Below, piece after piece: positions 10,601 to 16,719 of a DNA stretch of 64,000 nucleotides. Under the pieces are notes generated by a model. It was not told the origin of the DNA. It saw only the letters and a list, made by a program, of their open reading frames with translations, and made no database searches. Each line of letters opens with the position of its first letter. Within the stretch, counting starts at the first letter, position 1. Both the position numbers and the translations under genes were made by a program. This DNA comes from Pseudoips prasinana. Its lineage: Eukaryota; Arthropoda; Insecta; Lepidoptera; Nolidae. The stretch lies in the NCBI GenBank assembly GCA_951640165.1, contig OX621260.1, positions 23,392,001 to 23,456,000 on the forward strand, in the 5' to 3' direction.

Positions 10601-12441
10601 CGTAAATGATAAAAAATGCTTGTGTTTAATCAAAAAAGGTTTTATTACTTATTTCATTTTAATCAGACTCTTCAGGTTACCTATAATAGGTACCTAATGA
10701 CGAATTTTGGCTTTTGAACAGTCAGCTTCTAAGTTGTAGATTCTTCAAACATTACCAAAGGACGATGAAATCCCCATAATTCCCCTAAATCGCCTTTCTT
10801 TCTTTTTAGAGATTTAGTTCGCGCCATCTTAAATGAAAAACAAATATCAAATGTTAAGATTAATTTCTAGCCATAAAAATAATTTATTTATACGAAAAGT
10901 AGATGTTGTTAGGTATATGGTATTGTGCAACTGTTTCATTGTTGACTATACAGGGTTTATTATTCTAAACTCAAAAAAAAAACACTAAATTGTAACATTT
11001 TTAACATATAATCTATTCCACTTAATCTACGAAATATGTTTAATGCTAGGTAATTATGAAAAATATGGATTTTTCAACCATAATTTAATGAAAAATCTTC
11101 AAAGAATTCCGTAAATACTTACATTTTTGTCAAAAAACTGAAAAATGCTCCACAGATACGTCTTCTTTCACGTGGCGTTGACGCAAATTGGGTTGGGACG
11201 GGGGGTTTTCTAGTGTCTTTACGCGATATAATGCACGATCTGGCAACGCAGCATTTTAGAAATATTACAGTGTTTTATTGTGTACCACTGTTTCATTGTT
11301 GGACATCTGACCTTACACCTAAAAATATCTTTATACTCATTTTTTTAAGGTTAGCATTTTCAGGTTTGCATAAATATTTTCAAATTTATCTTCTAACTAT
11401 TATGTTAACACAAATACATAAATTGATTTTTTTTGCGTGAAATTAAACGTACGAAAGTAGAATAAATAAACGTCAAATGTTAATATCAACAAATGCATTT
11501 TGTTTGTTGCGGTGTTTCGGTGGTGTTTTTATTAGCGGTGTCGGATTTATGCGCGGCTGCGTTACACGATCAAAAAATTCATCAATTTTGTCTTCAATAG
11601 TATCAAATATTACCATTCTATTAAATTATTCGCAATAAAACACAAGTCTAATAATATTAAATTATTCGCAATAAAACACAAGTCTTACAATAAACACCAC
11701 CGAAATAAGCATCGAATGACATCTGTCAGATAACTTATCTATCAGTTAAATTTGCTATCTGAAGCTTGATCTGACCAATAGTTTACATTGCAGTTTATTT
11801 GCCAGTTAGTACTATTTATGGATTATGAAACGCAAACGATGTCTTTATTCGATAGATAAGTTGCAAGTAGCTTATTCGGGGCTTTATCTGGACATTGTGA
11901 AACAGACCGTAAATAAAATAGTACTCGGTGTAATTTATCTATTAATTATTATGTATGTATTTGGAAATATAAAAGTATATTTATTACTTGTTTGGTGGCC
12001 ATAGTAGGAAGGCTCTGCCTAGTTTGGGATCAGGACAATGTATTTTTTCCCATGATATTTATTTGTCTCCATTTCAAATTTCATTAAATTTCAGTCAGTC
12101 GTTGTTGCGTTATTTAGCAACAAAAACTGCTAGATCACCAGCTGGGTTCATATGAAGATTATCTGAAAATTTCTTCAAAATCGTTTTATCCGCTTAGGAG
12201 TTCATAAAGAAGCTATATATATAGAAACATACCAATATACTGAGAATTTCCAATGTATCTATCAAACAACACATATATTAAGGAACATACTACATAGCCA
12301 GTTTGCATGTTGCAGGACGGCGAGGTGACGTGCGTGCGCAAGCGCTGCGGGCGCGCGGCGTGCGCGCGGCGGCGGCGCGGCGACGCGTGCTGCGCGTGCG
12401 CGCGCCACCGGCGCCAGCGCGCGCCGCCGCCGCCCAGCTGA
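1481..12441 (+). CDS. sog: short gastrulation (chordin homologue), 3' coding part, seven exons
   Basis: Secreted BMP/Dpp antagonist of dorsoventral patterning. Exons are 1481-1641, 3217-3432, 5056-5241, 6532-6652, 7778-8019, 9019-9198 and 12316-12441. All have AG/GT borders and every junction keeps frame, giving 409 residues and a TGA at 12439-12441. Order: end of a CHRD region (exons 1-2), a linker plus VWC/CR domain (exons 3-4), a second CR (exon 5) and a third CR (exons 6-7). Each CR has exactly ten cysteines, with the CxxCxC and CCxxC signatures. CHRD plus three C-terminal CRs is the chordin/Sog arrangement (CR2-CR4). The first exon begins with two bases of a split codon, so the N-terminal part (signal/anchor, CR1, earlier CHRD repeats) lies before the window. 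The last exon is very GC-rich and Arg/Ala-rich compared with the others. A generic VWC protein is less likely, because the CHRD exons join in phase. Confidence 0.88.
1853..2025. mobile_element. piggyBac-like foldback MITE
   Basis: Target TTAA occurs at 1853-1856 and 2022-2025. The ends are perfect inverted repeats, TTAACCTTTTGACCGCCA against TGGCGGTCAAAAGGTTAA. A second inverted pair (ATGTGCCCAG / CTGGGCACAT) lies inside, and at the centre 1907-1944 is an 18-bp-arm perfect palindrome with a 2-base loop. No ORF. Confidence 0.8.
2127..2386 (+). mobile_element. 5S rRNA-derived SINE, copy 1
   Basis: The head (2127-2225) reads like 5S rRNA: CATAGC near the start, CCAGTCCG, GGTTAAGCAACTAGG at the box A position, GCGGTC, and CATAGATGGGTGACCACC at the box C position. 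An unrelated body follows (GTTAAGCTGCCGATCCCGG and onward), ending near CATACGGTAAGTAAC. The same composite recurs on the - strand at 7325-7585 and 50840-51101. Confidence 0.65.
2387..3216. other. sog intron sequence with repeat fragments
   Basis: About 2575-2690 carries a CCCGACGTTTCGCC..GTCACGGG repeat. 2985-3115 shares its CATCCCGTGGGGGG..CCAAGCGTAGCGATTATGGC design with 6725-6850 and 52240-52382. 3120-3180 is an RTE-type LINE tail ending in (GAT)n. No coding signal other than the exon at 3217. Confidence 0.5.
3217..3432 (+). CDS. sog: sog exon b (CHRD segment)
   Basis: Acceptor TTGCTTTCAG before 3217 and donor GTACGAAT at 3433; 72 codons, phase 0 at both ends. It encodes the rest of the CHRD repeat: a GNNARSW stretch, then GWVLEPTAAELVALHVG and AAYLELRS, matching the family pattern in which a 'L..E...L..G..Y' helix precedes the final strand. 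It ends at Pro-Gln before the linker exon. Confidence 0.82.
3433..3961. other. sog intron, nothing recognised
   Basis: Antisense ORFs here (3629-3891) show no family motif and no matched splice sites. I see no repeat with another copy in the window. Confidence 0.4.
3962..4222 (+). mobile_element. palindrome-bearing repeat element, copy 1
   Basis: It begins GATGTGAAACATCTATAGCC and ends ATGTCGATGTTTCCCATCTG and GGCGTCTCGTGACGGCTCAC. Inside are two copies of the perfect palindrome GTGGCGACGCGTCGCCAC or its variant. Copies at 39540-39765 and 57858-58637 have the same ends. Short inverted motifs (GATGTGAAACATC) near both ends suggest a non-autonomous DNA element. Confidence 0.6.
4223..5055. other. 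sog intron, mostly unassigned
   Basis: AT-rich. 4875-4985 is an antisense RTE-type LINE tail (GATCTCCGCAATTGGCGATC, ATCATCGGTCCATCT). Otherwise nothing is recognised before the exon at 5056. Confidence 0.45.
5056..5241 (+). CDS. sog: sog exon c (linker and start of CR2)
   Basis: Acceptor CTTTTTTCAG before 5056 and donor GGTAAATT after 5241; 62 codons, phase 0 at both ends. It encodes a linker (SVPPSCLPAIPGTVDNEL), then YCTQRDKFYKLGEVWTDTE. The Tyr-Cys followed by 'G+xW' is the usual opening of a von Willebrand C domain. The next exon supplies the other nine cysteines. Confidence 0.85.
5242..5997. other. sog intron with LINE-tail debris
   Basis: 5340-5550 carries fragments of two common repeats (CCTGTGGTTGTCGTAAAAGG..; TTTGGGGGAGGCCTACGTCC..). 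5640-5960 resembles a second family also seen at 34165-34440 (TCGTGTCGATGGTAAGAATT, CCCAAAATTGGGCA). No gene. Confidence 0.5.
5998..6350 (-). repeat. LINE 3' region, uninterrupted copy
   Basis: On the - strand it runs from GGCCCGAACCCCATAAGGG through TTAATATACTATCGCTAAAT and GTGACGAAACAGACC to TGCATAAATTTCATTATTTC. It is the reference copy showing that 20390-20520 and 23273-23480 were once contiguous. Confidence 0.6.
6532..6652 (+). CDS. sog: sog exon d (rest of CR2)
   Basis: Acceptor TTCTTTCAG before 6532 and donor GTAAGTAG at 6653; 40 codons plus one base (phase 1). It encodes TCSKCLCVLGMAKCEPIQC and on to GQCCPICT. With exon c this makes ten cysteines in the VWC spacing (CxxCxC, C, C, C, CCxxC). 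Its final A joins AT of the next exon to form an Asn codon. Confidence 0.87.
6653..7324. other. sog intron, small repeat fragments
   Basis: 6725-6850 is a repeat shared with 2985-3115 and 52240-52382. Around 7006-7017, ACAGACCGTAA matches the terminal repeat of the 9828-11909 element. 7270-7320 is an RTE-type tail. No exon. Confidence 0.4.
7325..7585 (-). mobile_element. 5S rRNA-derived SINE, copy 2
   Basis: On the - strand: CTCATAGCCAGATGCTCTCA, CCAGTCCG, GAGGTTAAGCAACTAGGC, CATAGATGGGTTACCGCC, then the shared body ending CATACGATAAGTAAG. It retains the ACCGCC of 5S box C better than copy 1. Confidence 0.65.
7778..8019 (+). CDS. sog: sog exon e (complete CR3)
   Basis: Acceptor TATTGTACAG before 7778 and donor GTGAGCTT at 8020. 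One base from exon d plus 242 bases give 81 codons, ending in phase 0. A whole CR domain sits in this exon: GSCMLAGQSY, YDTCAICTCN, IQCPRVKCPPLRC, KKACCRVCPE, ten cysteines. The Trp-His-Pro and long loop before the CxxCxC motif fit a chordin CR. Confidence 0.88.
8075..8340 (+). mobile_element. SINE (family D) with internal inverted duplication
   Basis: It shares GGCCAGTATTAATGG, CATATTATAGT, CACTTTCTATTCC and ACTCTCAT with 60243-60420 and 62660-62915. Unlike them, 8102-8190 is a near-perfect hairpin with arms of about 43 bases (GGGGAATAGTCTGTGCGG..CCGCACAGACTATTCCCC). The tail continues with GGCCTTGAAATTATC. Confidence 0.55.
8341..8699. other. sog intron, nothing recognised
   Basis: A short ORF at 8341-8526 has no motif and no splice support. 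Confidence 0.4.
8700..8845 (+). repeat. Lepidoptera interspersed repeat (family E)
   Basis: GTGATCACCACCGCCCATGG, ACACTCGTAACACCAGAGG, TGCGTTGCCGGCC: the same order as at 39770-39960, 63160-63280 (- strand) and 63825-64000. Confidence 0.65.
9019..9198 (+). CDS. sog: sog exon f (linker and start of CR4)
   Basis: Acceptor AACTTTCAG before 9019 and donor GTACGACA at 9199; 60 codons, phase 0 at both ends. An acidic/lysine-rich linker (KKPDEETPKDQG) leads into GGCKFPDGPLPNGKEVHPS and QRCVTCRCK, the first four cysteines of the last CR domain. The last exon supplies cysteines 5-10. Confidence 0.86.
9238..9390 (-). mobile_element. tRNA-derived SINE (family A), partial
   Basis: The + strand shows ACACGGCCATCTGAACC, GGAAACCAGATAACTGATAT and CCAGACTCAGGGCAAACAG, the tail half of family A. 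The tRNA-like head is missing. Confidence 0.6.
9391..9827. other. sog intron, nothing recognised
   Basis: AT-rich. One ORF (9330-9536) begins inside the SINE and is not coding by any evidence. Confidence 0.4.
9828..11909. mobile_element. 2.1-kb non-autonomous DNA transposon with TAA flanks
   Basis: The left end is GGGTCTGTTTAAAAATG and the right end, reversed, is CGGTCTGTTTCACAATG. TAA precedes and follows. Inside, a unit of about 250 bp is tandemly duplicated (10065-10315, 10315-10565; TGTTTCATTGT, GTGGTGTACACTGTGAAACACC). A TWA target is typical of Harbinger-like elements, but no transposase ORF remains. Confidence 0.5.
11910..12315. other. end of the last sog intron
   Basis: Plain AT-rich intron. 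12000-12036 carries a short SINE family A scrap (GTTTGGTGGCCATAGTAGG..TAGTTTGGGATCAG). Confidence 0.4.
12316..12441 (+). CDS. sog: sog last exon (end of CR4, stop)
   Basis: Acceptor CATGTTGCAG before 12316; 41 codons then TGA. It encodes DGEVTCVRKRCGRAACARRR, then CCACARHRR and a Pro-rich end. Six cysteines complete the tenth-cysteine VWC pattern begun in exon f. Base composition is extreme, almost all G/C in the third codon position, unlike the other exons. A longer ORF in another frame over this exon lacks the cysteines and is a shadow. Confidence 0.85.
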   Translation, partial: DGEVTCVRKRCGRAACARRRRGDACCACARHRRQRAPPPPS

Positions 12442-14560
12442 GCGCGCGCCACCGCTCTAGGCTAAGTGACGCACATAGACTGACATATCGTTATGTACTC
12501 TCGCGATTCGAATGTGTCTCTAGTTTTAGATTGCGTCGTTCGCCCCGCGCCGCCGGTCCGACCGAACGTGTCGCGGTGCGGTCGAGGGGCGGTATCTCGC
12601 CGATTTGAGGCATGCGGAATATTGTTTAATTTTCACGTCGTTCCGCCGACGGAGGGAATAAAAACGTGAGGCTGGACCGATCGTCAGATTGACCGTGTCG
12701 ACGGGCGCGGTTCGGTCGGAACGGAGAGGTGCTCGTCGGAGATAGACGGGAGGACGGTCGGCCGCGCGAAGGCTCGGAGTCGATCGATCGCGACGGACGG
12801 TAGCTTTCCTGTGTATTATTTATAACGGCGTTGAATATTTACTTACCCACCGGTATTTTAATTGGTATTATTGGTATCCCCGAAATTTAGGCGCATTACA
12901 TCATCCGATACTGATTCGTATTATGTTTAGTGGTAGGGCTCGATCGCTCGATCGTAGGACGAGGGAGTGCGAGCGCGGTCGATAAAAGGTGTGCCATATT
13001 TTCTTAAATGTAAATATTAAAATATAATACTACTTATGTGCATATTTATTTACGTTTCTATTTTATATGATACGGGATAACCGCACGTTTAGGTAATCGT
13101 GTATGAAACATCACAAATGTTGTTTTATTGGTCGCCTTGTTTGTGCATTTGCTTTTAGTTTTTTTTTGATATCTTTATTTAATACCACACGAGTGTTATT
13201 ACACGTAATAATGTCCGGTAACTTTTATTACCAGCATTATTTATTTCGCTGTAGTTTTACATATGTTGGAGGAGATAGGCGACTAAGTTATTTTTTTAGA
13301 TATAGACAATAACTGTTGAAATATTGTTGTATTTTGTATTTTAAAACTTATAACCAGTGGATATATTTACTTACTTGAAATATTTCATCATTAAATCATC
13401 ACTGGTGAAAAGAAATAAATATTTGATATGAAAACATAAAAATGAAATAAATTTTGTAAATATTAATTTTGATATTTTGAAGAGTCTACATATAAACTTA
13501 GTCTGTATACACCTATTACGTATTGTAACGATTTAAATCAAATTATTTAAGGTGTAGATTACGCAAATTTCGTGACTAGTTTTGTTTAATTACTATAGGA
13601 TAACAATTAGTTACGTAATTAAGGAAGCTAGTCCAAATGTGTCGATGTGATGGAAACGAATGCCATGTAGCTAGCGATACGTCTGTTGAATACTGATAAT
13701 CATAGGTTTTTATTACTATTAAGTATATCTGAGGCCTTATAGTCACTAGGTGTAAACACTTTAGCGTTAGTTTGTGTCATTAAGAGGACGCCTTTACAAT
13801 TATCGGCGCGGGCGCTGAAGACGTCTTTGAATTAAATTGAAGATAACAAAAAATATCACTAAGGTTTTTACATTTCGTGGCAATGAGACCCAACGGTATT
13901 TTTGTGCGGCAAAAGCACGTTTTTTAGGGATTTAAAAAGTATTTCGAAAAATTATATTTGCCAAAAAATATATATATATACTTATGTAAAATTTTCATTT
14001 CTTCGTGGGTTCTAGTCGAGTCAAAATTTGGAGTTGTATTAAGAAGTATATAAATAATTTATTTGGTTATTATTTAATATCTGACATAACGAGAATATTA
14101 CTCGGTTAAGCGCAAGAGTTGTCTTGTATCTAATATAATTTTTGTATAATCTAACAATAGAGAAGTAGTCACCTATGGCTTGCTAATAACATAACTAATA
14201 GCCATAAAGATTACTATGAACTCGCTTGTATTGCATTGTTTTCTGTTTAATAATTGATTGCATTCAATACCGATGTATTATTACAATAAAATGAAATATT
14301 ATCCATTATCTATATACTTACCAATTTATAAATGTAATTAGAAATTTCTGTTTAATAATTGATTGCATTCAATACCGATGTATTATTACAATAAAATGTA
14401 ATATTATCCATTATCTATATACTTACCAATTTATAAATGTAATTGGAAATTTCAATTTGTGTAAATTATTGGTGGTGTCACTCAATTTGGATTATATAGA
14501 TTCATAAAGTCAATAGTTTGTGAACCGTTGTACACCGATGTGAAATAAATGACCTGTGAA
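12442..14560 (+). other. sog: probable sog 3' UTR
   Basis: About 2.1 kb follows the sog stop with no recognised transposon. The first 550 bases are CpG-rich; the rest is AT-rich. AATAAA signals occur at 12657, 13414 and 13446, and the last at 14544-14549 is followed by a T/G-rich stretch (14562-14576), the best candidate for poly(A) addition. A 105-bp unit is directly duplicated at 14241-14345 and 14346-14455. The UTR extent is inferred; no transcript was seen. Confidence 0.5.
14544..14549 (+). terminator. candidate poly(A) signal of sog
   Basis: AATAAA in a GTGAAATAAATGACC context, with a TGGTTGTTTTATATT stretch 15-30 bases downstream. It is the last canonical signal before the LINE block that begins near 14.8 kb. 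Earlier AATAAA copies could serve as alternative sites. Confidence 0.4.
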
Positions 14561-14799
14561 CTTATGGTTGTTTTATATTCCTTCTGAACCATTCTTCTTT
14601 TTTCTTGCTTTGTTCATGCTCATACACGGGTATGAGTGTGAATACACTCATACTTATACATGGGATATGAAAAATGAGTATGAAAACTCTCTCATACTCA
14701 TTAAGTCGTATGATTTTTGGAACATTTTATAATGTCTTAAAATACATCGTACAGATTCTCAATTTACCTTTTCGTCGTATTCTTATTTCAACCTTTTTG

Positions 14800-14882
14800 A
14801 CTGTCTCGTTGGCTTAGGGGTGGCGTGACTGGCTTCTACCGCAGGTAATGAGGTCCTGGGTTCAGATCCAGAAGTTTGCATC
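14800..14882 (+). repeat. tRNA-like head (SINE remnant)
   Basis: GGCTTAGGGGTGGCGTGAC followed by GGTTCAGATCC, placed like RNA polymerase III boxes A and B. It directly abuts the LINE ORF below. Too divergent for a working tRNA. Confidence 0.4.
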
Positions 14883-15512
14883 ATGTCAGACAAATTAGGT
14901 CAAAATTTTAGTGTATTAATGAGCAAACAATCTAATGTACCAATTTTAAATGTATGTTTACCTGGAGCTAGTTATCACCAATTATGTCAGAAAATGTCCT
15001 CAGTATGTCAAGTGAATGAGTACAAGACAGTTATTATGCTTTATGGAGATAGCTTGTCTGTGAGTAGGAAACATATTTTAGATACAATCCATAAGATGAG
15101 AGATTTAAATTGCAAACTAAATATAAACTTTGTATTATGTGCTCTGCCTTATTGCTCAAGCCTGACTGAGAAGCAAAATAGGTATATTTATGATCTTAAC
15201 ATGATAATGTATAACATTTGCCATAATAACCAGTTTGTGTCCTATTTTGACACTAACTCATTTATTAATATGTGTAATTTTAAGTTGACAGATGGTACTA
15301 TGTACCTACCATATTTTTACAAAAGACAACTTGCTAAATTGTTAGCATTTAACTTTTTGTTTGACACCGATAATCATAGATTATCACAGAGTAGCACTAT
15401 AACTACTCTAACTTCTGACAATTTTAATTTACTTGACTCTGGTACTTGCAACTTACCTATGAGGAACGACTTGGATGTTAGTAGTAATACTAAAACAATT
15501 AGTTTAAACTAG
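14883..15512 (+). CDS. LINE ORF1-type protein with SGNH/GDSL-like region
   Basis: 209 residues. The interior has LPGASYHQL, then YKTVIMLYGDSL, NFVLCALPYCSS, and near the C-terminus DGTMYLPYFYKRQLAKLLA, the position where SGNH hydrolases carry their catalytic Asp/His block (DGTHL..G). CR1- and L2-type retrotransposons carry such an esterase domain in ORF1. The first SGNH block is absent and the ORF starts right after a tRNA-like head, so the 5' end is lost. A 29-base gap separates it from the endonuclease ORF. It is retroelement DNA, not a host gene. Confidence 0.55.
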   Translation: MSDKLGQNFSVLMSKQSNVPILNVCLPGASYHQLCQKMSSVCQVNEYKTVIMLYGDSLSVSRKHILDTIHKMRDLNCKLNINFVLCALPYCSSLTEKQNRYIYDLNMIMYNICHNNQFVSYFDTNSFINMCNFKLTDGTMYLPYFYKRQLAKLLAFNFLFDTDNHRLSQSSTITTLTSDNFNLLDSGTCNLPMRNDLDVSSNTKTISLN

Positions 15513-15541
15513 GTGTAAGGACAACGGAGGGCCTAAACGGT

Positions 15542-16276
15542 ATGAATGTTGTACATCAGAACATTCAGGGCCTGCCCGGCAAGGAGTTAGAATTAAGTTT
15601 ATTTATTGAAAACTGTGATGTCCATGTTTTATGTTTAAGAGAACACTGGCTTAAAGAGTCTCAATTATTATATTTTAGTACTGATAAATACATAATTCAA
15701 AGTGCGTTCGTGAGAAGGAAAGCAATCCATGGTGGCTCATTAATTATTGTATCATGTGACATAAAATCTAAGCCTAGACCAGATATTGTGAATCTATCGG
15801 TCGAACGCACTATTGAGTTGTCTTGTGTTGAACTAGAGCACCAAGTAGTATTGTGTGTTTATCGTCCTCCACTTAGCAACTTCTCCATATTTGAATCTGT
15901 TATGGAAGATGCCCTTAGAAAAATATGTTGTACCAGGAAGGGGCTGATTGTGTGTGGGGATTTCAATGTAAATATTCTTCAGGCCACCCCTACAACGGAC
16001 AGTCTTTTAAACCTTTTTAAATCATTTAATTTAAAACATATATTTTATGAACCCACTAGGATCACATCACATTCATCCACTTGTCTTGACAACATTTTTT
16101 CTAACTGTGAAGCAATGAATCCTAAAATAATAAGTCATCTGACATCGGATCACTGTGGTCAGTTAGCAGTATTTGAAAATTATAAAAAGATAAAAACATC
16201 TCATGTAACCTGCCAACCAATCACTAGTTATCGGTTACATAGTTTCAAAGACAGTATTCTATCTAAGCGTCTTTAG
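15542..16276 (+). CDS. LINE apurinic-type endonuclease (ORF2 N-terminal part only)
   Basis: 244 residues. Motifs in order: NVVHQNIQGL (metal-binding Asn), CLREHWL (catalytic Glu), GGSLIIV, CVYRPP, GLIVCGDFNVN (Asp/Asn), TCLDNIFSN and LTSDHCGQL (Asp-His). This is the exonuclease-endonuclease-phosphatase domain of APE-type non-LTR retrotransposons. A full ORF2 would continue about 600 residues into reverse transcriptase. Here it stops after about 40 more residues and runs straight into the element's 3' UTR, so the RT is deleted. Confidence 0.75.
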   Translation: MNVVHQNIQGLPGKELELSLFIENCDVHVLCLREHWLKESQLLYFSTDKYIIQSAFVRRKAIHGGSLIIVSCDIKSKPRPDIVNLSVERTIELSCVELEHQVVLCVYRPPLSNFSIFESVMEDALRKICCTRKGLIVCGDFNVNILQATPTTDSLLNLFKSFNLKHIFYEPTRITSHSSTCLDNIFSNCEAMNPKIISHLTSDHCGQLAVFENYKKIKTSHVTCQPITSYRLHSFKDSILSKRL

Positions 16277-16515
16277 TTGGGGCGTATTGGATCCGGTGGT
16301 AGCATTTAACTGCGACCGTCGTAATAAACACAAGGTACGTAATAATAATATTGGATTCTTACCTTATATAAAATAGACACAACCATTCAGATTTTCGATA
16401 ATTGGACCTCTAAATAATCTCTTTGACAATAACTCAAATAAGCTAGCTAAGTAACTAAAACCATTAATATCATTAACTAAAGAGCTTTTAAAGTCTACGT
16501 GAATATAATATCTAA
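16277..16515 (+). repeat. 3' UTR of the same LINE
   Basis: AGTTGGGGCGTATTGGATCC, GGTGGTAGCATTTAACTGCG and AAAGTCTACGTGAAT match the reverse complement of 59670-60010. That copy ends in a (TAAAA)n tail, which fixes the orientation. Confidence 0.65.
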
Positions 16516-16719
16516 TTTTAATTTCAGGGCGTTTCAGTCTTTTTTTGTTTTATGGCAATCATGATGTTTTCAGCAATTTCTACCAGTGTCACGTGTTTGT
16601 TGACTGCTCATGGGAAACTACAAAGGCTAATTAATACTTTACATTATTTTTGTGGCACTAGTTTAGAGCCTGTAACAAAAAATATGTTTCTGTCGATTGG
16701 AGGGCAACTTAAGCTGTCA
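16516..16719. other. intergenic, nothing recognised
   Basis: About 200 bases of unique-looking DNA between two LINEs in opposite orientation. Confidence 0.4.

Noticed and set aside
12303..12608. 101-residue + strand ORF over the sog last exon
   Set aside because: It is out of frame with the cysteine-rich CR4 reading and owes its length to high GC.
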